DNA of 64,000 nt, from contig JAFLUG010000001.1 in the NCBI GenBank assembly GCA_022508885.1, positions 1-64,000 on the forward strand, given 5' to 3'. The notes below the pieces were generated by a model. That model did not search any database and was not told the origin of the DNA. It saw only the letters and a list, made by a program, of their open reading frames with translations. Shown here piece by piece: positions 48,974 to 59,498 of this stretch. The translations under genes and the position numbers were made by a program. How positions within the stretch are numbered: position 1 is the first letter of the stretch; each line of letters begins with the position of its first letter. This stretch comes from Oscillospiraceae bacterium (GTDB lineage: Bacteria; Bacillota; Clostridia; Oscillospirales; Ruminococcaceae).

Positions 48974-50128
48974 TTAATCAACAATGATGGGTTTAGCGGT
49001 AAAATCGTATCCGCAGGGGCGCGGATCTTCAAACGCAAGAGAATAGATATCGCCGAGCCTTGCCTCAAAGACCGCCTGCCTGTGGGCGGCGGAAGAAGTC
49101 TGAGAGATCGCCTTGAGCGAGGTGTCTATCGGTATTTTGCACTTTGCGGCGGATAAAACCTCCCTGCCTCTATCGTTCATTCCAAGCACATGGATATAGG
49201 CGGGCGGAGCTGAGGATATCTGCTTTGTTATTCCCAAAAACGCACACAGAACGGCGCGGCGCACCCTTGCAAGCGTAACGCTTTTGTTTTTCGCCGCAAA
49301 ATACAGCTCTTCAAGCGACTTTGCCGTGCGCGAGGCTTTGTAAAGTCTGTTTCCGAGACCGTTTACACAGTCGTATATCTGCTCGAAGCTGTCCGGAGAA
49401 AGAATGCGTAGTTTGGCTAAAACCGCGCGCTCAAGCCGCATAATATCCGCTGTCGGCGCGTTGGCTACAGGCGCAAACGCGGAATAGTCTTCGCCGTCGC
49501 GTATTTTTCGGCGTATAGCCGACGCGCTGGAAAATTCCCCTAAAGCCGCGCTTTCGTCATCGTGCGGAACAGTGCGCGTGACTGTAAACGGCGTTATTCT
49601 GCTTCCGATATCATCAAGGGCGCTGAGATATTCGATGGCGAGGGTGTTGTTGGGGCTTTGGATGACTTCGCTGACGTCCTCTGTGTAGTATTCGCGAAGA
49701 GCCGCCTGCAAAGCGGCGGGATAGCTTTTTCCGCGCTGTATCTGCTCGTCAAATTTCGCCGAATGGATACAGTATTCTATCGCCGCCGAGGCTTCTTTAA
49801 GCGGCGGAATATCCCCGCTTTCACTGCCGAAGGACAGCATATCCACACAGCCCAGCGCCGAAATTATGCTTACAGCTCCCCTCGCGAATCCCTCGGCGGA
49901 CATAAGCGAATACCTCGACGGAAGCTCTATCACCAGGTCCGCGCCGTTATCGACAGCGGTTTTAGCGCGGACATATTTGTCGAAAACAGCAAGGTCTCCG
50001 CGCTGAACGAAATTTCCGCTCATTATGCTTATGATATGCGTAGCTCCCGCTTTTCTTGTCTGTTCGATATGATATCTGTGTCCGTTGTGAAACGGATTGT
50101 ATTCCGCAATGATTGCCGCTGTTTTCAT
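48974..50128 (-). CDS. tmcAL: tRNA(Met) cytidine acetate ligase (TmcAL / YlbM family)
   Basis: AAIIAEYNPFHNGHRYHIEQ; MSGNFVQRGDLAVFDKYVRAKTAVDNGADLVIELP. Confidence 0.93.
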   Translation of the reverse strand: MKTAAIIAEYNPFHNGHRYHIEQTRKAGATHIISIMSGNFVQRGDLAVFDKYVRAKTAVDNGADLVIELPSRYSLMSAEGFARGAVSIISALGCVDMLSFGSESGDIPPLKEASAAIEYCIHSAKFDEQIQRGKSYPAALQAALREYYTEDVSEVIQSPNNTLAIEYLSALDDIGSRITPFTVTRTVPHDDESAALGEFSSASAIRRKIRDGEDYSAFAPVANAPTADIMRLERAVLAKLRILSPDSFEQIYDCVNGLGNRLYKASRTAKSLEELYFAAKNKSVTLARVRRAVLCAFLGITKQISSAPPAYIHVLGMNDRGREVLSAAKCKIPIDTSLKAISQTSSAAHRQAVFEARLGDIYSLAFEDPRPCGYDFTAKPIIVD

Positions 50129-50220
50129 TATATTTCCCCTTTCGCAGATTTGCTAATTATATTCTACTTATATTTTACAACATTTGTTAAATAAAATCAA
50201 TAAAAATTTTCAAAAAGCAC

Positions 50221-50249
50221 TTGATTTTTTTGGCAAAATGTTTTAAAAT
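50221..50249 (+). promoter_or_regulatory. ackA promoter
   Basis: TTGATT - 17 nt - TAAAAT. Confidence 0.6.
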
Positions 50250-50297
50250 AAGAGTGGCTTATTATGTATCTAATTCTATGAAAGGATTTTTAGGACA

Positions 50298-51500
50298 ATG
50301 AAGATTTTGGTAATCAATGCGGGCAGCTCTTCGCTTAAATATCAGCTTCTTGATATGGACAACGAGAGCGTGATCGCAAAGGGAAACTGCGACAGAATAG
50401 GCATAGGCGGTCACATCAAGCACTCGACCTTTGACGGCAGAGAGGTCGATACAGACTGCGATTTCCCGACTCATACCGAGGCTTTTGAAAAGCTGGTAGA
50501 TGTTCTGACTAAGGGCGACGCGGCAGTTATCAGCTCTATGGATGAAGTAAACGCAGTAGGACACCGCGTGGTGCACGGAGGCGAGGTCTACAACAAGACT
50601 ATTCTCGTAACCGACGAGGTGATAAAGCAGATAGAGGACCTGAAGGACCTTGCTCCTATACACAATCCCCCGAATGCTACGGCTATCAGAGCCTGCAAAA
50701 AGGTTTTCCCCGCGAGCACACCGCAGGTTGCCGTATTCGACACGGCGTTTCATCAGACAATGCCCGAAAAGGCATATATGTTCGGTCTGCCGTATGAGTG
50801 CTATGAAAAGTACGGCATAAGAAAGTACGGCTTCCACGGAACCTCTCACCGCTTTGTTTCTCAGGCGCTTGCCGACGCGATGGGCAAGGACTTAAAGGAC
50901 CTTAAGATCGTTTCCTGCCATCTCGGAAACGGCTCGTCGATAACGGCGGTAGAGGGCGGAAAGTCGATAGACACGACAATGGGCTTTACTCCCCTTGACG
51001 GCGTTATAATGGGAACGCGCTCGGGCTGCGTGGACGCTTCGGCGGTTACCTTCATTCAGAATAAAATGGGACTTTCGCCCAACGAAACAAGCGATCTGCT
51101 CAATAAAAAGTCGGGCTTCCTCGGAGTTTCCGGAGTATCGAGCGACGCGCGCGACCTCGGCGCTGCCGCGGCGGACGGCAACAAGAGAGCAAAGCTCGCG
51201 CTCGAGATGCTGCGGTATGAGATAAAGAAGTACATCGGCTCTTACGCGGCAGTCATGAACGGACTTGACGCGGTCCTGTTCACAGGCGGAATAGGCGAGA
51301 ACTCCGACGATCTGCGCGAGGACGTTTGCTCCAACATGGAATACCTTGGCATAAAGATCGACAAGTCCGTAAACAAGGGACTTCGCGGAAAGCTTGCTAA
51401 AATATCCGCTCCCGACAGCAAGGTCGAGGTATGGGTAGTTCCCACCAACGAGGAACTTCTCATCGCACGCGACACAAAGGCGCTTGTTGAGGGAAAATAA
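50298..51500 (+). CDS. ackA: acetate kinase
   Basis: ILVINAGSSSLKYQL; FDTAFHQTMPEKAYMFGLP; FHGTSHRFVSQ; CHLGNGSSITAV; FTGGIGENS. Confidence 0.97.
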   Translation: MKILVINAGSSSLKYQLLDMDNESVIAKGNCDRIGIGGHIKHSTFDGREVDTDCDFPTHTEAFEKLVDVLTKGDAAVISSMDEVNAVGHRVVHGGEVYNKTILVTDEVIKQIEDLKDLAPIHNPPNATAIRACKKVFPASTPQVAVFDTAFHQTMPEKAYMFGLPYECYEKYGIRKYGFHGTSHRFVSQALADAMGKDLKDLKIVSCHLGNGSSITAVEGGKSIDTTMGFTPLDGVIMGTRSGCVDASAVTFIQNKMGLSPNETSDLLNKKSGFLGVSGVSSDARDLGAAAADGNKRAKLALEMLRYEIKKYIGSYAAVMNGLDAVLFTGGIGENSDDLREDVCSNMEYLGIKIDKSVNKGLRGKLAKISAPDSKVEVWVVPTNEELLIARDTKALVEGK

Positions 51501-51528
51501 TTCGGCTGACAGCAATGAATAAAAATCA

Positions 51529-51561
51529 AACGCGCTCGGAATTTTCCGGGCGCGTTGTTTT
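51529..51561 (+). terminator. intrinsic terminator after ackA
   Basis: aacgcgctcgg...ccgggcgcgtt followed by gttttt. Confidence 0.85.
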
Positions 51562-51596
51562 TGGTATTAACGAAACATACTTCTCTGTAAATAGGA

Positions 51597-52100
51597 TCAG
51601 CCTACTTCAAGCTTTTTCTCTATTTCCTCTAACCTATCCATCAGAGCATCCTGGATCTGATTGTAGTATGCTTCTTCCTCTGCCGTCATAGCGGCATATT
51701 CCTCTTCTTGCGGGTAGCTGTTTGTGAGCCATTCAATACCCTGTTCGTTGATGCTCGTCTTAAACTCGTTGACCTCTTTCTCAAAAGCGGCATAATCGGT
51801 CATACCGCCGGCTATGAAGTCGTCTACCATTTTAGAATAAACATTCAGGTAATTTTCGGTGATCCACGAGTCATATCCGTCCAAAAGCTCTTTCATAACA
51901 GGACGTATACCCTCTGTTGTACCGGTGCTGTCCGTACTGTCAGAGCTTGTGCCGGTGTCGCTGCCGGTGGTATCGGAGCTGCTGTTTTCCGTAACAGAGC
52001 TGTTTTTGCTGCTGTTGGTGTCATCGGATTTCTCCTCGGAGCATCCTGCCATTGACAGCGCCACTATTGACGCCAGAATGATTGCTGTAAACTTTTTCAT
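51597..52100 (-). CDS. hypothetical lipoprotein with Ser/Thr-rich linker
   Basis: lipobox ALSMAGC; low-complexity SDTTGSDTGTSSDSTDSTG. Confidence 0.7.
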   Translation of the reverse strand: MKKFTAIILASIVALSMAGCSEEKSDDTNSSKNSSVTENSSSDTTGSDTGTSSDSTDSTGTTEGIRPVMKELLDGYDSWITENYLNVYSKMVDDFIAGGMTDYAAFEKEVNEFKTSINEQGIEWLTNSYPQEEEYAAMTAEEEAYYNQIQDALMDRLEEIEKKLEVG

Positions 52101-52289
52101 AAATAAGCCTCCAAAAAATTTGATTTACTTTTCGATTATAATCACCTTTTTATTTTTTGTCAAGCCTTTATCTATGAAATTATACGATTAAACAAATATT
52201 GTTGGAAATGTAGAATATTTTTGTTACAACTGATTTTAAGTTTTAAACACAGAATAAGTTGTGTGTTGTTAAATATTTGCCGTGTGCTG

Positions 52290-53084
52290 TCAGAACCATC
52301 CGTTTACCGCGTTGTAAAAGAGCGTATCCTGATTTACGACAGTAAAATCATAAGTCTTGCCCTTATAGGTTATAACAAGCTTGTCGCAGCCCTCAAAGAC
52401 GGTGTTTGAGATCTTTTTGAGGCTGTCGGGCAGGGTCGCTTTTTCAAGCGCGGAGCAGTTGTAAAACGCGTTGCGGTCGATCTCGGTCACTCCCTCGGGG
52501 ATCACAATTTCGGTAAGAGCCGTACACTTGTAAAACGTATGCTTATCAATATAAGTAACGGTCGAGGGGAGCGTCACGCTCTTGAGCGCGGGACATTCCG
52601 TAAACGCGCCGTTGCCGATTGTTGTTACGCTGTCGGGAATAACAACGCTTGTAAGTGTATCGCATTTCTGAAAGGCATATTCGTCAATGCCGACAATCTT
52701 ATAGCCCTGTATAGTGGACGGTATAACAAGGTCTCCGCCCGCTCCCTTATACTTATAGATAACCGCTCCGCCCTCTGCCGACATAAGCTGATAATCCTTG
52801 TCGGACGTGCCGTTGTTGGAAGCTTCCGAGGAATTGCTCTCGGAATTACCCGAATTGTCGGAGCTTACTTCACTCGAATTATCCGTGCTGTTCTCGCTGT
52901 CCGAAGAGCTTTCGGGAACGCTTGTGTCATCGGGCTTTGATGTATCATCGGGTTTTGAGCTGCTTGTTGAAGATGACGAGTTTGACGGCTTGTCCGCCGA
53001 ATCGTTGTTTTCGCTATTGCACGCGGTAAGCGTAAGCATTGCCGCGCAAAGCAGAATTGCCGAGAGTTTTTTCATTTTGTTCAT
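52290..53084 (-). CDS. BspA-type leucine-rich repeat lipoprotein
   Basis: lipobox MLTLTAC; repeats such as LTSVVIPDSVTTIGNGAFTECPALKSVTLPSTVTYIDKHTFYKC. Confidence 0.85.
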   Translation of the reverse strand: MNKMKKLSAILLCAAMLTLTACNSENNDSADKPSNSSSSTSSSKPDDTSKPDDTSVPESSSDSENSTDNSSEVSSDNSGNSESNSSEASNNGTSDKDYQLMSAEGGAVIYKYKGAGGDLVIPSTIQGYKIVGIDEYAFQKCDTLTSVVIPDSVTTIGNGAFTECPALKSVTLPSTVTYIDKHTFYKCTALTEIVIPEGVTEIDRNAFYNCSALEKATLPDSLKKISNTVFEGCDKLVITYKGKTYDFTVVNQDTLFYNAVNGWF

Positions 53085-53295
53085 TGTCTTTGTCCTTCCT
53101 TTTTGCCGCTTATAATTAAACGGCTAAACATTTAGTTTTTACAGACAATTGTTATCTGTACAATCTATTATAGTCGCAAATCAAATAGCTGTCAATAATA
53201 AAAGCGTAAATTCGTCGATTTAAATAAATGAAATGTAATGTACATAGCGAAAACTAACAGATATGTCATTATAATGACAAAAAGGAAGTGGCGAG

Positions 53296-53517
53296 ATGAC
53301 ATATTATGAAAATCTTCGGGTCATACGCGAGGACAGAGGACTTACACAGAAGCAGATAGCCGAGGTTCTTGAAACTACCCAGCAGTATTATTCCGACTAC
53401 GAAAACGGCAAGCGGGAGATACCCATACGCGTGTATATAAAGCTGTCTCGTTATTACGGCGTAAGCATAGACTATCTCGCGGGAGAGACCGATATATCAG
53501 AGCCCTCCGCTGAATGA
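53296..53517 (+). CDS. XRE-family HTH transcriptional regulator
   Basis: LRVIREDRGLTQKQIAEVLETTQQYYSDYENGKREIPIRVYIKLSRYYGVSIDYLAG. Confidence 0.92.
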   Translation: MTYYENLRVIREDRGLTQKQIAEVLETTQQYYSDYENGKREIPIRVYIKLSRYYGVSIDYLAGETDISEPSAE

Positions 53518-53567
53518 GCAAAAACAGGCGCGGCATAACGGCGATTTACGATAATCTATAAAGTACG

Positions 53568-53590
53568 GCAGGCACAGTCCTGCTGTTTTT
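53568..53590 (+). terminator. intrinsic terminator
   Basis: gcagg-cacagt-cctgc then ttttt. Confidence 0.7.
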
Positions 53591-53653
53591 GTTGATTAGT
53601 TAAATTGCTAAAAAAAACTTTGTAAAAATCGGAAAATATCTATAAATATTATA

Positions 53654-53682
53654 TTGCAGGACGGAGAAAATAATGGTATAAT
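53654..53682 (+). promoter_or_regulatory. mreB promoter
   Basis: TTGCAG - 17 nt - TATAAT. Confidence 0.65.
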
Positions 53683-53739
53683 ATAAGTTGGCAGTTTATG
53701 CCTGAATTTATAGATACATTATTCGGAGGAATACAACTA

Positions 53740-54759
53740 ATGTTTGGAATCAACAAGGATATCGGAATTGATCTGGGAACGGCAAACACGCTTGTTTATA
53801 TGAGAGGAAAGGGTATTATTATCCGCGAGCCGTCGGTTGTCGCTGTCGATAAAAAGGCTAATCAGGTGAGATACGTCGGTCAGGAGGCGAAAGAGGTAAT
53901 AGGAAGGACCCCCGGCTCTATCATTGCCGTAAGACCGCTTAAGGACGGAGTTATAGCGGATTTTGACATGACCTCTATCATGCTCGGCCAGTTTATAAAA
54001 AAGGCGCTTAAGGGCAGAGGCAGAGCGAGAGTTATTATCTGCATCCCCTCGGGAGTAACCGAGGTAGAGCGCAGAGCCGTTAGAGAAGCCGCGCAGCAGG
54101 CGGGCGCCAAGCGCGTTTCGATCATTGAGGAGCCTATGGCGGCGGCTATCGGCGCGGGACTTCCCGTGGCTGAACCCGTGGGCAGCATGATCGTCGATAT
54201 CGGCGGCGGCACAAGCGAGGTAGCTATCATATCTCTCGGCGGAATAGTTGCCGCGCGCTCGGTGAGAGTTGCGGGAGACGAGTTCGATTCGGCGATAATC
54301 AACTATATCAAAAAGAAATATAATCTTCTCATCGGTGAAAGAACAGCCGAAAACATCAAGACAGGCATCGGCTCCGCGGCGAGAATAAGCGAGACAGAGC
54401 CTGTTATGGATATCCGCGGAAGAAATCTTCTGAACGGACTTCCCGAAAACATAACGATAAAGAGCGAGGAAGTAAGAGAAGCGCTTTATGAGCCGCTTTC
54501 AAGAGTAATAGAGGCTATCAAGACGACGCTTGAAAAATGCCCGCCCGAGCTTGCGGCGGATATCATCGAAAGCGGGATCATGCTTGCGGGAGGCGGCGCG
54601 CTTTTAAAGGGTCTCGATAAGCTTATCCACGATGAAACGGGAATGCCGGTAAAGATAGCCGAAAGACCGCTTGACTGCGTAGCGGACGGCACGGGAAAGG
54701 TCCTCGAGAATATTGATAAGCTTGAGGACGTATTGTCCGAAGATGAAACTATTTATTGA
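53740..54759 (+). CDS. mreB: rod shape-determining protein MreB
   Basis: [47 protein letters not shown]; start at MFGINKD. Confidence 0.96.
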   Translation: MFGINKDIGIDLGTANTLVYMRGKGIIIREPSVVAVDKKANQVRYVGQEAKEVIGRTPGSIIAVRPLKDGVIADFDMTSIMLGQFIKKALKGRGRARVIICIPSGVTEVERRAVREAAQQAGAKRVSIIEEPMAAAIGAGLPVAEPVGSMIVDIGGGTSEVAIISLGGIVAARSVRVAGDEFDSAIINYIKKKYNLLIGERTAENIKTGIGSAARISETEPVMDIRGRNLLNGLPENITIKSEEVREALYEPLSRVIEAIKTTLEKCPPELAADIIESGIMLAGGGALLKGLDKLIHDETGMPVKIAERPLDCVADGTGKVLENIDKLEDVLSEDETIY

Positions 54760-54811
54760 TCTCATCCGATAACGATAATTGATATATTGATATATTGAAA
54801 AATAATGAGCT

Positions 54812-55675
54812 ATGAAAGAATTTTTCCACAGCGTAAAATTTAAGATCCTTATTTGTCTGGGCGCGCTTCTTTTGGGGCTTATGGCGTATGCGGCGGTTAC
54901 CCTCGGAACGGAAACTCCGCCCGAGCAGATCGTCGGAACGCTTCTTTATCCGTTTACCTCCGCGGCAAACGCCGTAGCGGACGGCGTGTCGGGATTTATT
55001 GACACGATGGTAAACGCAAACTCATATAAAGCGGAAAACGAGGAGCTTAAAGCCCAGCTTACCGAGCTTTACAAAAAGACAAAGGATTATGATACGATCG
55101 CCGATGAAAACGATCAGCTGAGGGAGATGCTCGGACTTAAAGAAAAAAATCCCGATTTCATTTTCTCCGAAAGCTGCAACGTTACTTCCAGAGTCCCGAA
55201 TGACATTTACGGAGGTTTTACTGTCGGAAGCGGAAAATCGAGCGGGCTATCGCTTTATGACCCGGTTGTTACTTCGGTGGGGCTTGCCGGGAGAGTTACG
55301 TCTATTGCGGAATATTACGCGAGAGTTGAGACCATAATCAGTCCGAATGTAAATGTGGGCGTGTATTCAATACGCTCAAGGGTGACAGGCGTTATTGAAA
55401 ACACTATTGAAAGCGCCCAGGACGGAATGTGTATTATGGGCGGTATTCTCAAGGACGCAGATATAGCTGTGGGAGATGTGGTTTTTACCTCGGGTAAAAG
55501 CGGGCTGTACCCCGACGACCTTATGGTCGGAACAGTGGTTGAGATAATTGACGACGCGAACGGTCTTTCCAAGCACGCTGTTGTAAAGCCCGCGGTGGAT
55601 GTTTTTAGCGTAACCTCGGTATTTGTAATTACTGATTTTGACGGAAAGGGTGTACCCTTCGAGATTGAAGAATAA
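54812..55675 (+). CDS. mreC: rod shape-determining protein MreC
   Basis: N-terminal TM, coiled coil, VTSVGLAGRVTSI. Confidence 0.93.
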   Translation: MKEFFHSVKFKILICLGALLLGLMAYAAVTLGTETPPEQIVGTLLYPFTSAANAVADGVSGFIDTMVNANSYKAENEELKAQLTELYKKTKDYDTIADENDQLREMLGLKEKNPDFIFSESCNVTSRVPNDIYGGFTVGSGKSSGLSLYDPVVTSVGLAGRVTSIAEYYARVETIISPNVNVGVYSIRSRVTGVIENTIESAQDGMCIMGGILKDADIAVGDVVFTSGKSGLYPDDLMVGTVVEIIDDANGLSKHAVVKPAVDVFSVTSVFVITDFDGKGVPFEIEE

Positions 55676-55676
55676 G

Positions 55677-56279
55677 ATGAAAAATTCTCTCGGAAGCAGG
55701 GCGCGCTCGCGCAGGGCAATGCTGAGAGTTATTCTGCGGTGGACGATTTATGCCGCGATCATGATCTTGTTTTATCTGTTTTCCTGCAATCCGCTTATAA
55801 GGGGTTTTTGTCCGCTTTTGCTTATCCCGCTGGCGACAGCGGTCGCGATGTTTGAGGGAGATCTTGCCGCGGGTATTTTCGGAATGCTCTGCGGACTGCT
55901 TATGGATATGGCAAACGGAAGCTCGCTGGCGGGTTTTTACGCATTATGGCTTTTATTTGCGTGTCCGGCGATCTCGCTGTTTTCGCGTTTTTTACTTAAA
56001 GTAAACTTTGTCTCGCATTTCGTGATAAACGCGGGTGTTGCGCTGGTGATAGCTGTTCTGGATATGCTGTTTTTGCACTGGGTATGGGAAGGAACGCAAA
56101 GCGTGGTATCCTTTGTGAGAGTGGTTTTGCCGTCTTATTTCGGGTCGGTTTTGTTTTCCATCCCTATTTATTTTTTGATTTCACTTGTGGTATCAAAGCT
56201 CAGTCCCAGCGACCGCAGAAAGCTCGGTTCTTCTGCCCGCGGTGCGGATGATTCGGAGGAAAAAGAGAACGGCGGCTGA
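55677..56279 (+). CDS. mreD: rod shape-determining protein MreD
   Basis: multi-TM, position between mreC and PBP2. Confidence 0.85.
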   Translation: MKNSLGSRARSRRAMLRVILRWTIYAAIMILFYLFSCNPLIRGFCPLLLIPLATAVAMFEGDLAAGIFGMLCGLLMDMANGSSLAGFYALWLLFACPAISLFSRFLLKVNFVSHFVINAGVALVIAVLDMLFLHWVWEGTQSVVSFVRVVLPSYFGSVLFSIPIYFLISLVVSKLSPSDRRKLGSSARGADDSEEKENGG

Positions 56280-56329
56280 TATGTTGTTTTTGTTTTGAGA
56301 CAGCGCGTGTTTTGTATTGGGTGATCATT

Positions 56330-58417
56330 ATGTCAAAGGTTTCATATATAATAAGGACAATGATTTTAGTGGTGATGGTGGTGGTGCTATCGTTTATGTG
56401 CGGCCTCAGGCTTATGCAGACGCAGATCGTAGACGGCGAAAAGTATCTCGAAATGACCAAGACCACATATTCCGCCGAGCAGGACGTAGAAGCGACAAGG
56501 GGAATGATCGTTGACAGCAGCGGAAAAGTCTTTAACACAAATAAGATCGTATATTCCGTGAATTTTCAGTATTCGCTTCTGAAAGAGGGAACCGAAAACG
56601 AGATAATTTACCGAGTACTTAAGGTGCTGATGAAAAACGGCGAGGAATGGAACGAAAGCCTGCCGATAAACAAAACACAGCCCTATAACTTTATGGGCGG
56701 AAAAGACAGCGCAGTGGCAAAGCTCAAGAAAACGCTTAAGATCGCCGAATATGCCTCCGCGGAGGACTGTATGTACTGGCTGTATGAAAAATACGGCATA
56801 AGCGATAAATACGATGAGGAAATGAGAAGGCTTATCGCGGGCGTCCGTTATGAGATGACGATAAAGGATTTTTCCAACAAAAACAAGTTTGTTCTTATCT
56901 CGGACATAAAGGACGATACGTTTCACGAGCTTAAGGAGCTTTCGACAATGCTCAGCGGCGTTGACATAACCGGAAGCTGGGAGCGCGTTTATCTGAACAG
57001 CGAGCTTGCGGCGCACTACAGAGGAACTGTCGGGGCTATCTCGGCGGATCAGTATAACGAGCTTAAGGCAGAGGGCTATACTCTCAACGACATAATAGGC
57101 GTAAGCGGGATAGAGTCTGCTCTTGAAAGCACGCTTCGCGGAACGCGCGGGGTGCGCACCATAACCTACGGCTCGGACGGAATGATGATCTCCGATGAGA
57201 TAACTCAGGAGCCCGTCCCGGGTAATTCCGTGATGCTGACTATTGACGCGGAGTTTCAGCAGCTTGTTCAGGACGCGCTCAATTATCATATTCAGTGGCT
57301 CAAGGGCGACCACTGCAGAAAGTATGCCACTGCCTATCTTGGCTCGAACTATCTCAGAGAGGACTGCGAAGCGGGGGCTGTTGTGGTGCTCGATGTCAAG
57401 ACAGGCGGAGTGCTTGCAATGGCAAGCTATCCGAATTATGACATAAACGATTATGTGAATAATTACGCGGAGGTAATGAACAGGGAGTTTTCGCCTGTAT
57501 TCAACCGCGCGCTTAACGGGACCTACCGTCCCGGCTCTACCTTTAAGACCATAACCTCGGCGGCGGGGCTTATGGAGAGTAAGATAACCACCACAAGCAC
57601 GATACACTGCGCTCATAATTATATGTATTACGCGCCCGGTTTTGTGCCTACCTGCCTCGGCTCGCACGGAAGCATTGACGTAAGGGACGCTCTTATGTAT
57701 TCCTGCAACATTTTCTATTATGAGACCGCGCGCAGGCTTGGAATAGATACGCTCGCGGCTTGGGCGGCAAGGTTCGGGATCGGCACCGATTTAGGCTTTG
57801 AGCTTTCGATGAAGACAGGGCAGATGTCGTCGCTCGAGGTTTATGATGAAATGGGTCTTGAGTGGCACGCGGGAGATATCGTTCAGGCGGGTATAGGGCA
57901 GTGTGAAACGCTCGTTACGCCGCTTCATCTTGCCGTTCAGGCGATGACCTTAGCCAATAAGGGCGTAAGATATACTCCGCATATCGTGAAATCGGTTTAC
58001 AATTACGATTTTTCGCAGAAGCTGTATGACAAAGAGGCTGTTGTGGCTGATGATATGTCAATACTGCCGAATATGACGGAATATATGAACGCCATACGCG
58101 ACGGAATGAAGCGTGTCGCTAACCGCGACGGATATTATCCCATTCCCAATAAGGGATATGTAAACGTGTATGACTATGTGGGCGTAGGAGTGAGCAACGT
58201 CGCGATAAAAACGGGCTCGCCCCAGGTTTCGGAGAATGTTTTCAATGGAGCGATAGTCGGCTTTTATCCCGCGGAAAATCCCGAGATCGCCATAGGAATA
58301 CTGCTTGAAGAAGGCGAGCTTGCGAAGTACATGGTCGCTAATCTCATAAAGGCTTATACAACAGGCTCTATCTCAACCAATTATGATGAAAACGGAGTGC
58401 CTATCAGCCCGGTCTGA
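56330..58417 (+). CDS. penicillin-binding protein 2-type transpeptidase
   Basis: RPGSTFKTITSAAGLM (SxxK), SCN motif (YSCNIFYYETAR), KTGSPQ (KTG). Confidence 0.94.
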   Translation: MSKVSYIIRTMILVVMVVVLSFMCGLRLMQTQIVDGEKYLEMTKTTYSAEQDVEATRGMIVDSSGKVFNTNKIVYSVNFQYSLLKEGTENEIIYRVLKVLMKNGEEWNESLPINKTQPYNFMGGKDSAVAKLKKTLKIAEYASAEDCMYWLYEKYGISDKYDEEMRRLIAGVRYEMTIKDFSNKNKFVLISDIKDDTFHELKELSTMLSGVDITGSWERVYLNSELAAHYRGTVGAISADQYNELKAEGYTLNDIIGVSGIESALESTLRGTRGVRTITYGSDGMMISDEITQEPVPGNSVMLTIDAEFQQLVQDALNYHIQWLKGDHCRKYATAYLGSNYLREDCEAGAVVVLDVKTGGVLAMASYPNYDINDYVNNYAEVMNREFSPVFNRALNGTYRPGSTFKTITSAAGLMESKITTTSTIHCAHNYMYYAPGFVPTCLGSHGSIDVRDALMYSCNIFYYETARRLGIDTLAAWAARFGIGTDLGFELSMKTGQMSSLEVYDEMGLEWHAGDIVQAGIGQCETLVTPLHLAVQAMTLANKGVRYTPHIVKSVYNYDFSQKLYDKEAVVADDMSILPNMTEYMNAIRDGMKRVANRDGYYPIPNKGYVNVYDYVGVGVSNVAIKTGSPQVSENVFNGAIVGFYPAENPEIAIGILLEEGELAKYMVANLIKAYTTGSISTNYDENGVPISPV

Positions 58418-58629
58418 ATATATTGTTTGTAAAAAATTGCATAAAAGCTGTTGTGTAAAATCACTAAAAATACTTTGAAAAAGTAACGAAATTCACGAAA
58501 TTTATCATAAAATGAAAAAAACTCTTTTCATATCTATCTTTTTGTGGTAAAATCAAAGTAGTGTATAGATGATAATCCTAATCGGCATTTTTTGTTTGAT
58601 GTCTGTCTGACGTCGGAGAGGGGAAAAAT

Positions 58630-59367
58630 ATGTCACAGATTATTGCGGTTACTGCCGGAAAGGGCGGAACGGGAAAATCAACTACATCTGCCAATGTCGC
58701 GACGGGTCTTGCTACGCTCGGTCATAAGACTCTGCTCGTAGAGCTTGACTTTGGTCTGCGCTGTCTTGATATCATGCTTGGTATCAAAGATAAGGTAAAG
58801 CACGATATCGGAGAATATCTCGAGGGGAAGATCGATATTCTCACGGCGACGACTATGGTAGAGCGTGTTCCAAATCTGTCGCTTGTGTGCGCTACGAGAA
58901 ACCCGTTTATTGATATAAACGCACAGAAGATCATGGCGGTTTGTGAGGAAATGCGCGAACATTTTGAGTATATTATCATCGACACGGCGGGTGTGGGGAG
59001 CTCGGTTTTCAGCGTGATCAAGGCAGCGGATCTTATTCTCATGGTTACTACGCCGGATACTGTCTGTGTCCGCGACGGCGCGATTCTGTCGGACTTTTTG
59101 TATGTTAAAAACTGTATAAATCAAAGGCTTATTATAAACAAGGTAAGCCCGAGGTTTAAAGAAGAAGATATCCTCTATGACCTTGACGAGGTCATGGACA
59201 GCGTGGGGATCCCGCTTATCGGCGTTGTTCCCGAGGATGTAAACATAAAGATATGCGGCGCGAAGGGCGAGGCGCTTCCGACATCATGCGGAGGCTATAA
59301 GGCTTATTCTGCTATCGCAAAGCGCATAGACGGACAGGATGTTCCTCTTACAATAAGCATTGATTAA
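58630..59367 (+). CDS. minD: MinD/ParA-family ATPase
   Basis: TAGKGGTGKSTTSANVATGLA deviant Walker A; VELDFGLRCLDIMLG; YIIIDTAGVG. Confidence 0.85.
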   Translation: MSQIIAVTAGKGGTGKSTTSANVATGLATLGHKTLLVELDFGLRCLDIMLGIKDKVKHDIGEYLEGKIDILTATTMVERVPNLSLVCATRNPFIDINAQKIMAVCEEMREHFEYIIIDTAGVGSSVFSVIKAADLILMVTTPDTVCVRDGAILSDFLYVKNCINQRLIINKVSPRFKEEDILYDLDEVMDSVGIPLIGVVPEDVNIKICGAKGEALPTSCGGYKAYSAIAKRIDGQDVPLTISID

Positions 59368-59371
59368 GGCT

Positions 59372-59480
59372 TACGATAAAACCCCATCTTCTTTGTAAGT
59401 CTGTGGCGGACTCCGGAAAGCCGCGCGTGCGGCAGGTTACTCGGCATTTTACAGAGCAATTCGGATAGGAGTTTTGGTAA
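59372..59480 (+). repeat. possible degenerate family A structured element (copy 3)
   Basis: cgataaaaccccatcttctttgtaa resembles cgataagccctcatctgctttgtga of copy 2 (minus strand); same position after a stop codon. Confidence 0.4.
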
Positions 59481-59498
59481 AAACAGGAGGTGTCGGTT

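Noticed and set aside
56387-57667. 426-aa minus-strand ORF antisense to the PBP2 gene
   Set aside because: Overlaps a well-supported transpeptidase CDS; no independent coding evidence.
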